The notes below the pieces were generated by a model that searched no databases, was not told where the DNA came from, and saw nothing but the letters and a program-made list of their open reading frames with translations. The position numbers and the translations under genes are program-made. A DNA stretch of 64,000 bases from Athripsodes cinereus (Eukaryota; Arthropoda; Insecta; Trichoptera; Leptoceridae). Each line of letters opens with the position of its first letter. Positions within the stretch are counted from its first letter, which is position 1. Below are positions 12,236 through 22,775 of the stretch, piece after piece. Where the stretch lies: the NCBI GenBank assembly GCA_947579605.1, contig OX388310.1, positions 1,302,001 through 1,366,000 of the forward strand, given 5' to 3'.

Positions 12236-12867
12236 ATATTGTCCTGAAGATGCCACAGGGCGAAAGCATTCGTCAGAAATATTTAACTCTTTAATTGATT
12301 AAATACATAATCAAAGCGAAAATTTTGTAAGTGTTTTATTTTATTTACATAAAAAATGATTAAAAATGATTTTTTGCTATAAAAACGCACTTACATTAAA
12401 TTTAATCAAGTAGGTACTATTTACGTTCAAACTACACAAACAAGTTTTATTGTTATTGATACAAAAAGGTAAATTAAATAACCTTTTTTGTTGGTCCAAC
12501 TACCAAATTTAATATTGTACTTCTTATTATGAAATTGGAAAGTTGATTATTCCGTTAAACCTCCGCTGTTCAAACATTTAACTTAAATACAATTTCATTT
12601 ACTTAGGATAATATTATTTTGTGCAGAAAAATATTATTTTGTTTTTGTTTCTACATCAAAGCTATTGATCGAATAAATACTGAAAAAAAAACTTCAAACG
12701 AAAGTTCCTATCAGGGTGTTCTTTTAAATTTGATTTACGTTTCATATCTACGTAGTTTTCTGTGACACCTTAGCTAGAGTGAACGTTGCAATTCGACCAA
12801 TTATCACTAGCATTTTGGTACCATCACTTATATAATTATGCAAGCGAAACATACACGTAGTTGAAAA

Positions 12868-13010
12868 AGGATTAGTTAGCTGGAAGACATCGCATTTTAG
12901 GAATAAACTCGCTCTCTGTACATTTAATTGTAGGTATAACTGATATTTTTTATGACTCTGTTACATTTCGTTATATTGTAACCAATGTACAGTGAAAAAT
13001 AAAATATATA
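12868..13010 (+). mobile_element. LINE 3' tail, GTTAGCTGGAAGA family
   Basis: 3' end of a 5'-truncated non-LTR element: TTAGTTAGCTGGAAGACATC, AATAAACTCGCTCTCTGTAC, then AACTGATATTT and CCAATGTACAGTGAA, ending in an AATAAA-rich tail. Related tails: 17940-18075, 18930-19025, 49488-49625, and 38440-38527 continued at 40928-40960. Confidence 0.65.
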
Positions 13011-13015
13011 AATAA

Positions 13016-13210
13016 ATGCAATGGAGATGCAATTGCTGAGAAAAATGTTTGGTAAAACGTTACGTGAGGTAATGAATGTGGATTTAAGAAGTATTGGCGA
13101 ACGAAAGAGGAGCGTTGTAGATAGAATGTATTTATATAAATTATGATGATTTGGACACGTGGAACGAATGGACGAGGAAAGGATGACAAAGAGAATATAC
13201 CCAGCAACCA
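13016..13210 (+). mobile_element. RTE-like LINE fragment
   Basis: Decayed copy of the element at 4343-4775: the plus strand reads MQLLRKMFGKTLREVMN and, after a stop, FGHVERMDEERMTKRIY. It directly follows a different LINE tail at about 12868-13010. Confidence 0.6.
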
Positions 13211-14194
13211 TATTCATGACTGTTCGAGGCTGTTGACAATCTATCGTTGATCTGAAACACTAGATGGCTCCAGAAAATGATACTGTTTTTCTATTTACAA
13301 CGTCGCTTTGACCAATAGGTATATTAAAATTAATGTTAAATGAAGTTTATCTCGTTTACTGGACCTATTTTAATCTCGCTTGAGTAAAGATATTAAGAAT
13401 AGACACGTCATCTGCACAGCTAATAGATTATGCAAACTTCCTTAAGTAGGAATTGGTAACATTGATGAACATACTATAGATTAAGTGTACTCAAATAAGC
13501 CTACTCTTAGTAAGCATCGAAACAATTTTCCTGTTTCCCACTAGAGAGAGTTTGCACAACCTGTTTGTTGTGCAGATAAGGTGTCTATTTAGTAATATTC
13601 TGAGATCAATATTTTAGCTGCAGTTTTATATCAATAAATCGGTTGTACCAACAAAAAGTTTTTAGAAAATGTGCAGAATAAAAAAAAAGTTTTTCATTTA
13701 TAGCAACACCAATCGAGGATCACGTGCTACATTTTCTCGTGATTTGAGCCCGTAATATAAATCATTATTGAACTTCGAAAGCTTTCAACACGATATTAGG
13801 CGTCTTGTAATGGTATTATTAACTACTCATAAAACTACATTTTACGTTTAGTTTGGCCTTCTAATCTAAATAAATGGACGTTTCCCTATTCCTTAAATCA
13901 CAAAACACACCTTTTTTGTTTTTTATTATTACCAATATTATTCTGATGAAGTGACTGGTGTCCTAAATTTCAACTTAACTGGTTTCAAACAATATTTATG
14001 TTCGTCTAAGACTAATGAAAGCATCTTGAATTTATTAATCCTACTGTACAATAAACATTTCAACAGTGAGTAATTCGAGAGCTTGAATCTAAAGTATATT
14101 GATTTAGTAAATATTGTCTACGGACGGTACTTGGCGAAAGTTCATGTTAAATAAATAATAAAAATAAAACGTTTATGCTAAGTTATTCCAAAGT

Positions 14195-14320
14195 GACTAT
14201 TAACGCGAACCGGCTTTAAAGAGCTTCCGTTCGCATCATCAGGCTAACGTTAAGTGATACAACGCTAACCTGATGATAAGAGTGGAAGCTCTTGAAGGCC
14301 CGCTTGCGATTAATTAAGTC
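14195..14320. repeat. Imperfect inverted-repeat element
   Basis: The arms around 14219-14250 and 14263-14295 pair imperfectly (AGAGCTTCC with GGAAGCTCT, CATCATCAGG with CCTGATGAT, AACGTT with AACG), and the pairing continues outward through CCGGC/GCC. Looks like a decayed foldback element. CATCATCAGG also recurs near 11712. Confidence 0.5.
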
Positions 14321-14324
14321 ATTG

Positions 14325-14400
14325 TTTATTTATTTATTTAAGCACATCCACGGCTTTCGCCTTTTACATGTTGACAACAGAAAAACAAAAGTAACAACAA
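14325..14400 (-). mobile_element. LINE tail with (TTTA)n
   Basis: TTTATTTATTTATTTAAGCA followed by CGCCTTTTACATGTTGACAA. Very similar minus-strand tails occur at about 33448-33530 and 20062-20130, and plus-strand forms at about 37925-37975 and 49770-49813. Confidence 0.5.
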
Positions 14401-14776
14401 CAAGTTAATCGAAAATAGTTTTAAAAAATTACAATAACAAGTAAAAAATAAAAACAACTAAAATAACAAAACAATTAACAATTTAAAAATTGTGGAAGTA
14501 ATAAATAATAAATATTGTTCAATTTTTCTTGATTTGGATATGTATATTTTTTCACATAATTATGATCATTTATATTGCATTTTCGTAGTTCTATGTGTGT
14601 ACTTAGTTAAAATTATATTTGACTGTATAATGTTCTCACATTTTATGTACTAAAAGGTTCTGCTATCGAAGCTTCTATCCCTTTATTCTCACGGTATGAA
14701 ATGAATTCTTTATTGTAAGAATGTGGTCAGTATAATTTAGTTGGACTACTGGAAAAATTTAAAATGCCTCTCTTAC

Positions 14777-14926
14777 CTTCCCTCTGTCCAGGCTTTTGAT
14801 CAAATCCAAGTCCGTGGAGTCTGATATTCCTCCATGAACTACCAGAACTTTGTTGTTGACGATTGTGCCGAGAGGTAACCAGCGATAGACACCTTCGATT
14901 AGTTTCAGTAATCTCTCCGCATTATG
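14777..14926 (-). CDS. rdgC: rdgC exon with the LVVHGG motif (150 bp)
   Basis: A 150-bp, 50-codon exon, phase 0 at both ends, with acceptor TTCTTTTCAG and donor AAG|GTAAGA. It starts HNAERLLKLIEGVYRWLPLG, continues TIVNNKVLVVHGG, then a stretch ending DLIKSLDRGK. The RWLPL segment and the VHGG motif are core PPP-family features; the histidine of VHGG is one of the conserved metal-binding residues. The ISDSTDLDLIKS stretch with the DRGK ending is characteristic of the RdgC/PPEF branch rather than PP1, PP2A or PP5. No disrupting change is seen. Confidence 0.9.
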
Positions 14927-16683
14927 CTGAAAAGAAGAAAAATATTTGTGAAAAAATTAGGACCAAATAAAAATTAATACAAAAAAAATATGTAGGTGTG
15001 ATATATATTTTTAGTTTCATACAACAAAATTCATATAATAATGTTCTCCTTTTTCCTCTAACTAACGAATCAAACAAACACACAGATTACATATCTTATT
15101 GTTCGTATACCCATGGTACAAGAATGTTGTAATTTAGTGATCAAGCAATTGTTTAACCCATTAAGAACCACCTTATTTTATTTGCTTTGTTAAGTTTCAT
15201 GGGATGGAAAATAACTACAAAAAAAAGTTCTGTTCTAAATATAGGTATTTTGAAAATATAAAAAAAAATTATGGTACTTTGTTGTTCGATTTCCAAATGG
15301 AATTCATTGGCTTTTCATACCTTTTAGTAAATTCATACTCAATGATGCATAATTCGGCACTGTTTGCACAGTCATGCATAAATTGCATATTATTTTGTTG
15401 ATTTCTTTAAAAACATTATACTATTTCTTTATTTTATCGACGTCTCAACATTTTTTATCTATAATTTTGACATTAAGTAGAAAATGGCAAAATGAGTTTG
15501 AGAATTTAAAATACATAATAATGAAAATCTTTCCCATATTTTTTTAACGTGCATATTTTTTTAATAATATCCATCAAATCCTAATTAAATTTCCTGAGCA
15601 ATTTTTGAATCGAGAAATCACATTATTTTGATTTTTATCCGATAGTTTTACCTATCCATCATTACGGTACATAATGGGTTAACAGTGAAGGCAATTTAAT
15701 ATGTAGAAGTGTAGCACTACATACACAATGTAGGCATGTAGGTGTTTAGGTTATAATGTAATTAGGTAAATTTGTGCTGGTTCTCACAGTAATCAGAGTA
15801 ATATTCTCATAATATGTTCCTACATAGGTGGATTAAAACAATAAAATATAATGCCCTCGTAAGCAGATCTGACGATTATTAATATTTCACGTTCTTTTTA
15901 AGGAAATAATGTACCTAAATGATACGAGAGAAACCAAAAAAAGATAGAAGGTTGCCCAAAATTTATATTGAACTTAAAGTTGCAGAACATGAGATCCTAT
16001 AAAGATGTTCAGTATTCAGAAACTTAGTTATAGCGATACAGATTTTCCCTCAGGGTATTCTGAGTTCGGATCCAGCTGCTGAACTTCATTTAGAAGGACA
16101 TTGTTATTCGAATTTCAAATATATTTTAAACTTATTCACGATGCCTTCCATTCGTTTGCGAGGGATTGAGGAAGACAATATACATATATATTTTTTACAT
16201 AAATATGTCATCATTTTTATGGCTACTTACAATATGTTCATTATTTATGCTGTTAGTTCGCTGGGTTCCTCATTTGTGGAAGACCATGTGAAGATTGTAT
16301 TGATAGATAAATAGATTTTAATTCTGTCGGTCCAATGATTAGCCGCAAGTGTGTTGTTTGGAGTAAGCTGACCACACAAGATAAAAAGTTTGATATTATC
16401 TCCATTAAGTTATAATTTATTATAATGTGAAAATACAAATGAGATACAAGCAGTATTGGTTTCCGTACTAATCTCATGTAATTAATTGTACACGACCTTT
16501 AAGGTCGCAACATTTAAATAAATAAATAAATAAATAAATAAAAACTTTATTGAAAAAAAAATATTTCAAATGGCGGGTTTATTGACATATTGGTTTATTA
16601 ACATTTCATAAAAATACAAAGCAAAACAAGCTTATACAGGTAGGTAGATATGTATCAATTTTGATTTCGGACATATTTTCTTG

Positions 16684-16968
16684 TTCCGTGGAGCTGCCGC
16701 AAACCATTGGTCTCCAACCCTTTTCTGTAAGTGTTCGAGTGTCCTGTTAAAGGCAGGCATTAGAAAGTATAAATACATTTTCCATCTCAAATTCAGCGAT
16801 GAAATTTGCTACCCATCCTGATTTCTTTATTTTTTATGGCACACAAATAACGGTGTACACACCGTTTGTGCCGGTGTACACAACATACATGTTTATTGCG
16901 TACAACTGATCTGCTGGCCAACCCACTTGTGGGATATGCCGTGATGGTATATTAGTAGCAAAAGTAGG
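16684..16968 (-). mobile_element. SINE family A
   Basis: Reverse-oriented copy, from the CGTGGAGC end through TCGAGTGTCCTG, CATCTCAAATTCAGCGATGA and CCCACTTGTGGGATATGCCG to the TAGTAG tail. A short internal segment (about 16845-16895, repeated GGTGTACAC) is not in other copies. Confidence 0.7.
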
Positions 16969-17939
16969 TATTTTGATTACATAAGATAGATTAGGTGAAA
17001 ACGTAAAATGGTGTGGGTAACCATAAAATACTATAATGTACCAATCTGTTTTCACCGGACTCACACTCACAAGAAACTTATAGAAGAGATTGAACTAATA
17101 TATATCTTGAACTTTTAACAACGTGTGCATGAATTAATTTGTAGATATTCTTAAAATGTATCATTCTAGACATTAATTCGCCCTTTATGCATTATATTGT
17201 ATAGCTGATAATTTTATGATACTTTGTATTTATTTACAGTGAAGTATAAAATTAATCAAAAAAATAAAACGTCTTCTTAAAATATTTCGCTCGAGAAGTG
17301 CTTTATTATTCATATTTCCTAAGAAGCTAGCTTCTAAAAAGTAAAAGCACTCTTTTTTAGAGAAATCGTAATTCATTCATTGATCACACAGCCTGGCCTA
17401 TTTATCAAAAATACAACTTTTCTCTTAAAAGTTTGCTCTGGACAATGTACCAACATAAGTTAAAATTTCCGAAAGCTTTTAGAAAAATAGGTCATTGTGA
17501 ACACTTTATATATTGATTTAAATTCCCGATCTTTTGATGAAAGCAAATTTAACCCTTTCTATAAAATGATAAAGTGCAAAATCTTTTCAAACAATTCTAT
17601 TTCCCGTGAGTCACAGAAAGTAGGTAAGCTTAATGCTTCGCAAATATGTACATTATATTTTTTACTTCACTTCACAAAAGCTGGTCAAAAATTGCCTTCT
17701 AAAAATCACACTCTGTGTGGAATTTTATTTTGGTCACGTTCGAATAACTGCGTATAGATTTAATCAGTAAATTGCACGAATAAGCCTGATGTGTTGTTTG
17801 TATAATAATAATTTAAGGCTTGCAATAAGCATGTATTGGTACCTATGTAGATACACCTCGTTTAAAAATACTAACATTAAAAAAAATTGAATGCAATGCT
17901 GGAATTATACAAAAATGTTTCAAACAGTTCATCTATTAT

Positions 17940-18075
17940 TTTATGGGTTAGTTGGAAGATATCGCACTTCTGCGATAAACTCGCCCATTGCACAAAATTT
18001 ATTTGTGTAGTTTAAATTGAATATTTTCTTATGTTGATTTTTACGTGCAATAAAGTTTTTTATTATTATTTTATA
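17940..18075 (+). mobile_element. LINE 3' tail, same family
   Basis: Shares GGTTAGTTGGAAGATATCGC and GCGATAAACTCGCCCATTG with the tails listed at 12868-13010, ending near CAATAAAG. Confidence 0.6.
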
Positions 18076-18179
18076 CTATTACGGCATCTCCCATTTTGAT
18101 AAAATCATCTTTTAAATATTATTGCGATAAACAGTTGATTAACTGCATGTAATAAAGATGCAAGCTGTTTTCTTGGTAT

Positions 18180-18325
18180 CATTGAAGAGAAAACCCACCT
18201 CACATTCTGATATCTCAGGAGTTGTAGACCTTATTTGATTCAATCCAAAATTATTGTTCTCACGAGCAGGAAAGTTGGAAGGGCCGGCCGGCCAAAACCG
18301 CCATCGTGGGAATCTTTTTTTTTAC
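18180..18325 (-). repeat. Same TATCC...CGGATAAAT repeat family
   Basis: Copy with CACATTCTGATATCTCAGGA, GTTCTCACGAGCAGG and GGCCGGCCGGCCAAAACCGC, followed by GGGAATC. Confidence 0.5.
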
Positions 18326-18495
18326 TACAGATTTCTTCAATGTTCTTTTTGAAGAAGTCACGGCGCCATTGAGATGGTCACGAATCGTGAAACGCGCCAT
18401 TTATAAATATTTCTCTAAATTGCTCTTTCAGATAGGTAGATACATTCTCTTCGTCATTCTTTTTTTCTAACAAAAAGATGAATCTGTTTTTTTTA

Positions 18496-18645
18496 TATGA
18501 ACCCAAATACAGCCTTATACACCTATCACAGAAAGCTAAAAGTTTGTGTCGTGAAGGGGAGTTTGCCGGCTCCTGGAATCAAACCACGCACCTCATGTGC
18601 ACGATGCTGAGACTCTACCTCCAGGCTACCGACGAACTCGAAACT
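18496..18645 (-). mobile_element. tRNA-derived SINE, family B
   Basis: Second copy of the family at 1400-1530. The stretch CTCTACCTCCAGGCTACCGA is shared exactly, and the B-box region is slightly mutated. It lies in the 6.3-kb rdgC intron. Confidence 0.65.
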
Positions 18646-18929
18646 AACACATCTTTTTTATCTTTCTATCAAATTATACTAAAACAGTAAAGTAATTAAT
18701 TACAAAGCAATGTATTGAGTTTCTAAATGCGATTATTTCAATTATATAAACGTGAGTTGAGAGAATAATTATACTATTAAATATATAGAAATTACTTCAA
18801 ATGAACAAACAGCAGCGTGTTGAACAAGACATAGGAACACATACAAATATTTTCCAAGCTTAAGATTCAATGTTAAATTATGTATCGTGTAAAAGTATTG
18901 GTATTATTATAAGTATTGGTATTGGTATT

Positions 18930-19025
18930 TGGTTAGCTGGAAGATATTGCCTCTAGGCAATAAGCTCGCCAATTGCTCATGATTTTTTTTTTTCTGATCA
19001 ATAAAGTGTTCATATTATTATTATC
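18930..19025 (+). mobile_element. LINE 3' tail, same family
   Basis: Contains GGTTAGCTGGAAGATATTGC and GCAATAAGCTCGCCAATTGC, and ends with ATCAATAAAGTG and ATT repeats. Confidence 0.6.
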
Positions 19026-21245
19026 TCATTATCTCATTTATTAAACAAAACAATATTAGATTCTACATTTGAACACAATATAAGATTAACAATAAAATTT
19101 AAATAAAACATTAAATAACAAAAACCATAAAATATTAAAATAAATTTAGGTATACCTATTCAAATGTAGAACCCCAACATTATTCGAGTTGATTCTTCCA
19201 TGATGTTCTATGAAATAGTACAATCATGGGAGATCACTTACAGAGCTACAGGGACAAAAACCTTCTTACTATCCTGGTGGACGATAGAAGTACGGCCTTG
19301 TTATTATTATTACTGTTTTCATAATATCTACTGATGAGGTGCGTTTAACTGCGGACTTACATTTTTATTATAAGCTATGTGTATTCTTTAGAAAGGTATT
19401 TATTCTGTATTCAGAAGCTCTCCTATTTGCTCAGATTTTACTTTTGCGTATTTAAAAAAGGCTATCGTAATAAAATTTCCCCTAGCTATAGTTTTTTGAC
19501 AGATTTCCATAATATCACGATTAAATAATATGTATGTTGTTATTTTCGTATAAAAATAAAGAAAAAAATAATTATTTGCTAAGAAAGGATACGATCTGGA
19601 AACTTTTGGCTCCCCACACATTGACTGCAGGCATTTTGTGACTACCTGTAGGTATAGATTCCAGTGAAATAAAGGGAAATGTAGATTCGTACCTTATAAC
19701 GATGTATAAAATTTAAAGTAAAACCTTGACGAGATATATTTCGGAACTATTCAATTAAACATACCCCTTTATTCGATGATGGTATTCATAAAGTTTCTAG
19801 TATTAAGATAGTACTAACTCATTCAGATGAACCCTTCTGATAATAATTACATCACAGAAAAGAGGTAATTTGGAGATAGAACTAGCATCCGTTTTTGATG
19901 GTGACTCAATGTGTGATCGGAAACTAGAAAACCATTATCTCCTAAAAAAATCCGTTATCAACATGATATTCCGAATGTCCCACATTTATGGCACGGAATG
20001 AACGACCCGTATGTGTTTGTTGTATAGAGGTAATGCATTGGGTGTCTCATTTGTGAGAGATACCACGGTGAATTATTTATTTATTTATTTATTTATTTAC
20101 ATAATAAACGGCTGTATCAGCCTTTACAAACAATACAAATAAAAAAGAACAGTCAAGAGAAATAATGCATAAAGAGAAAAACAATAGGTATACAAAAAGA
20201 AAAAAAAAGAAATAAGATATGTAGGTACTACCAATTAATTTCTAATAGGAAAGTACTGGTATAAACAATCAGATAAAAATAATATAAACACTAATACAAG
20301 TGTAAAACAAGACAGAAAAATAAATATATATATACAGATTCATAAAATGGAAGGATATATATTATTATTTAGTAGCAGTAAACAACAGGTGCAAAAATAT
20401 TATAAATTAAATAAATAGAGAGAGAGACAAAGTAAGAACAAAAATGATAACATTCATACAATGAAACGTCATTTGTTTTTTTTTTAATATTCATTTTCAT
20501 AAAATTGTTTGTATGCTTTGAATGTTTTCATAAATTTGTTCACTTATGTTAGAAAATACTTTGTTATATATCGCATATGGAAATTGGGCAACGGAGTATC
20601 GTCTTCTTGGGGCCCAGACTGTACAAGATGGGTGGCCAATCTTTTCAGCAGCCGGGTCAAAGTTCAGTATGAGATTTCCTACCACGCCGCACAACAATGT
20701 ACTCCATATATGGAACATTTGATAATTTTATTTCACTATGATAAAGCATAGGATCAAAATATGATTAACATCTACACTTCTAGCAAGTAAAATCCAGTTT
20801 CCGACATCCAATTATGTCAAAAAAATCATAACATCATTTAAAAAAAAAAGTTTAAACGTTAATAAGTATTGGAAGTTGCATTCTATTAAGATTGTTTTCT
20901 GAAAGGGTTTTCTACCCCACACCAGATTTTCTATCCCAGTTCTGAGAATAATAAGTTTTTCTCCCACTTGTTCCTGTTTACCTAAAGAATATTTTCTGGA
21001 AAGGAAGGAAGCGCGCTGATAAAAACTTTAATTTCTTTCAAAAGAAAATCAAACATTTTTACAGTCAAATATTGGTTTTGTAATTATAAAGCTTGTTGTT
21101 CGCTCGAATTTTATGTATTTAAAATGAACAGAAACCTTTTTGTATACCCTGTAAGCTCTGATTTTACCATTATCACAAGACAATCTTAACTTAAAATAAT
21201 CAAATGTGAAAAAAAAACAATTAGGGATTAAATTTTGGCACTTAC

Positions 21246-21282
21246 TTTATATTTTTGATGCACTTCTCTTATGAATCCATAT
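21246..21282 (-). CDS. rdgC: rdgC microexon (37 bp)
   Basis: A 37-bp exon, too short to find by ORF length. The acceptor is TGTTTCAG and the donor is AAA|GTAAGT. Its first base completes the split arginine codon of the previous exon (AG+A), then 12 codons read YGFIREVHQKYK and end in phase 0. The joined sequence NAR-YGFIREV fits the PPEF/RdgC family, where the tyrosine directly follows the conserved N-A-R after the RGNHED motif. The next exon starts in phase 0 with HNAERLL. The introns on either side are 10,177 bp upstream and 6,319 bp downstream, so this small exon is isolated in repeat-rich sequence. Confidence 0.88.
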
Positions 21283-22506
21283 CTGAAACAAAAAAAATAA
21301 AAATTATGCTAAAAATATTGTTACAAATCACAAAATAACGTTATCATGTACTAAGATAGTTTTTGACTTGTTCTGAAATGCTGAGATGAATTAAAAGGGG
21401 CAAAAAACGCAAAAAAATGTACCCGTATAGTTTTATTATTGATAAATAAACAAGTGTGTGACAATGCTGTTTTGAAAATATGTTAATGGCTTCAATAGCC
21501 ACGTTTTATGTTAATTAACTATATATATTAAAATAAATAAATGAATAGGTAGGTACTTTTTTCTTATAACAAATGTTTAGAGTCAAAAATTTTACAAATT
21601 CCTCTAATATTTCACTCTTCGCACGATCAAGGTTTTGACAAGTATTCTGTCATTCTCAAGCGCAATATTTAAGACAGCTCTTTACTGTAATCTACAGCCT
21701 ATGTATGTGCTAATGATGACCATTATGTGGGAGATGAAGACTTCTTCGAATTGGAAACTGTGTAAGAAGGGGCAAATTAGACACTAGGCTATTGTTAACC
21801 ACTGTGTTAATAGTACTGACGTTTTTGCTAATTGCCATTATCTGGCTTATATCTTTTTCCTTATTTATTTTGACAAAACACCCAAAGATTAGTGAATGAT
21901 GGCAAATAGAATCCGTACAAAAATATGATCAAATAAAATAGTTTATTTTAGATTGTTGATGTTCCACTACAAATGGTACATACCTAATATAATATTTACA
22001 AATGAAAAACTTATATTTACAAAGATGATGAATAAACACAATCTTTCATATTGAAATTTCAAATTTTAGTTTCCATGGAGGTGGACTACTCGTGTTTTTA
22101 ATAAAGATTTTTACAAAGACAAATAAAGGTCTGTTTTACTTGGAATTCGGTTAAATATGATGATTTTTTTTTGGATCTAATGATTTAACAATTTCCCTTT
22201 TTTAAAGGTCACTTTACTTAGATTTTTTTCAATCTTTTGTATTACGAACAAAGTGCACCTGTATTAGGGTGAAAAACCTACGCCTTTAATTTAAAACTAG
22301 CATTTTATGCTCAATTTCCTAAAAAAAAATCAACGAAATTAATAGTTGAAGTCTTTGCTTTTTAAATGAATGTTATGGATTCAATTTTGTTGGATTAAAA
22401 AAAAAGTATTTCTTTTATTTTTATTACTAAAATTATACCATATTCTACTGGGACCATTACAGCCTTCGGCCAATGCCATCTTAGAGAAAATCGCTTTCTA
22501 GGTGAA

Positions 22507-22775
22507 TTGCTGATAAGTGATTGCGATGGCTGGGTCACGTTCTCCGCATGCCAGAAGACAGACTACCACTTAGATCTTTGGAAGCTGTGGGAGAGGGCAG
22601 AAGACCGGTGGGCCGCCCTAGAAGAAGCTGGCAAGGGCAGGTGTCAAACTTGTGTGTTGAAAGGCTTGGTTTGGAATGGCCAGAGGTCCTGGAAGCGGCG
22701 GTGGACAGGGATATCTGGAGGAGACACCTAGGCGCAATGGGCCCCTGAGCCAACTAGGACAAGGGGAAGAAGATG
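22507..22775 (+). mobile_element. RTE-like LINE 3' end, second family
   Basis: Reads RWLGHVLRMPEDRLPLRSLE, then GRRPVGRPRRSWQ and a DIWRRHLGAMGP end, followed by GGACAAGGGGAAGAAG. It has the GHV-x-RMP and GRPRRSW features of an RT C-terminus but is a different family from 4343-4775. A short relative occurs at about 3510-3600. The sequence is markedly less AT-rich than its surroundings. Confidence 0.7.

Larger units (their letters stand above)
10429..14776 (-). other. rdgC intron, 4.3 kb
   Basis: GT-AG intron between the 150-bp and 81-bp exons. It holds a repeat element at about 10590-11340, the second foldback MITE at 11977-12235, a LINE tail at about 12868-13010 running into an RTE fragment at about 13016-13210, an imperfect inverted repeat at about 14195-14320 and a minus-strand LINE tail at about 14325-14400. 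The rest (12240-12860, 13215-14190, 14400-14770) is AT-rich with no recognised feature. Confidence 0.7.
14927..21245 (-). other. rdgC intron, 6.3 kb
   Basis: GT-AG intron between the 37-bp and 150-bp exons. It carries LINE tails at about 16488-16620, 17940-18075, 18930-19025 and 20062-20130, a SINE at about 16684-16968, an interspersed repeat at about 18180-18325 and a tRNA-derived SINE at about 18496-18645. Between these, including 14930-16480 and 19030-20060, I see only AT-rich sequence. Confidence 0.7.
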
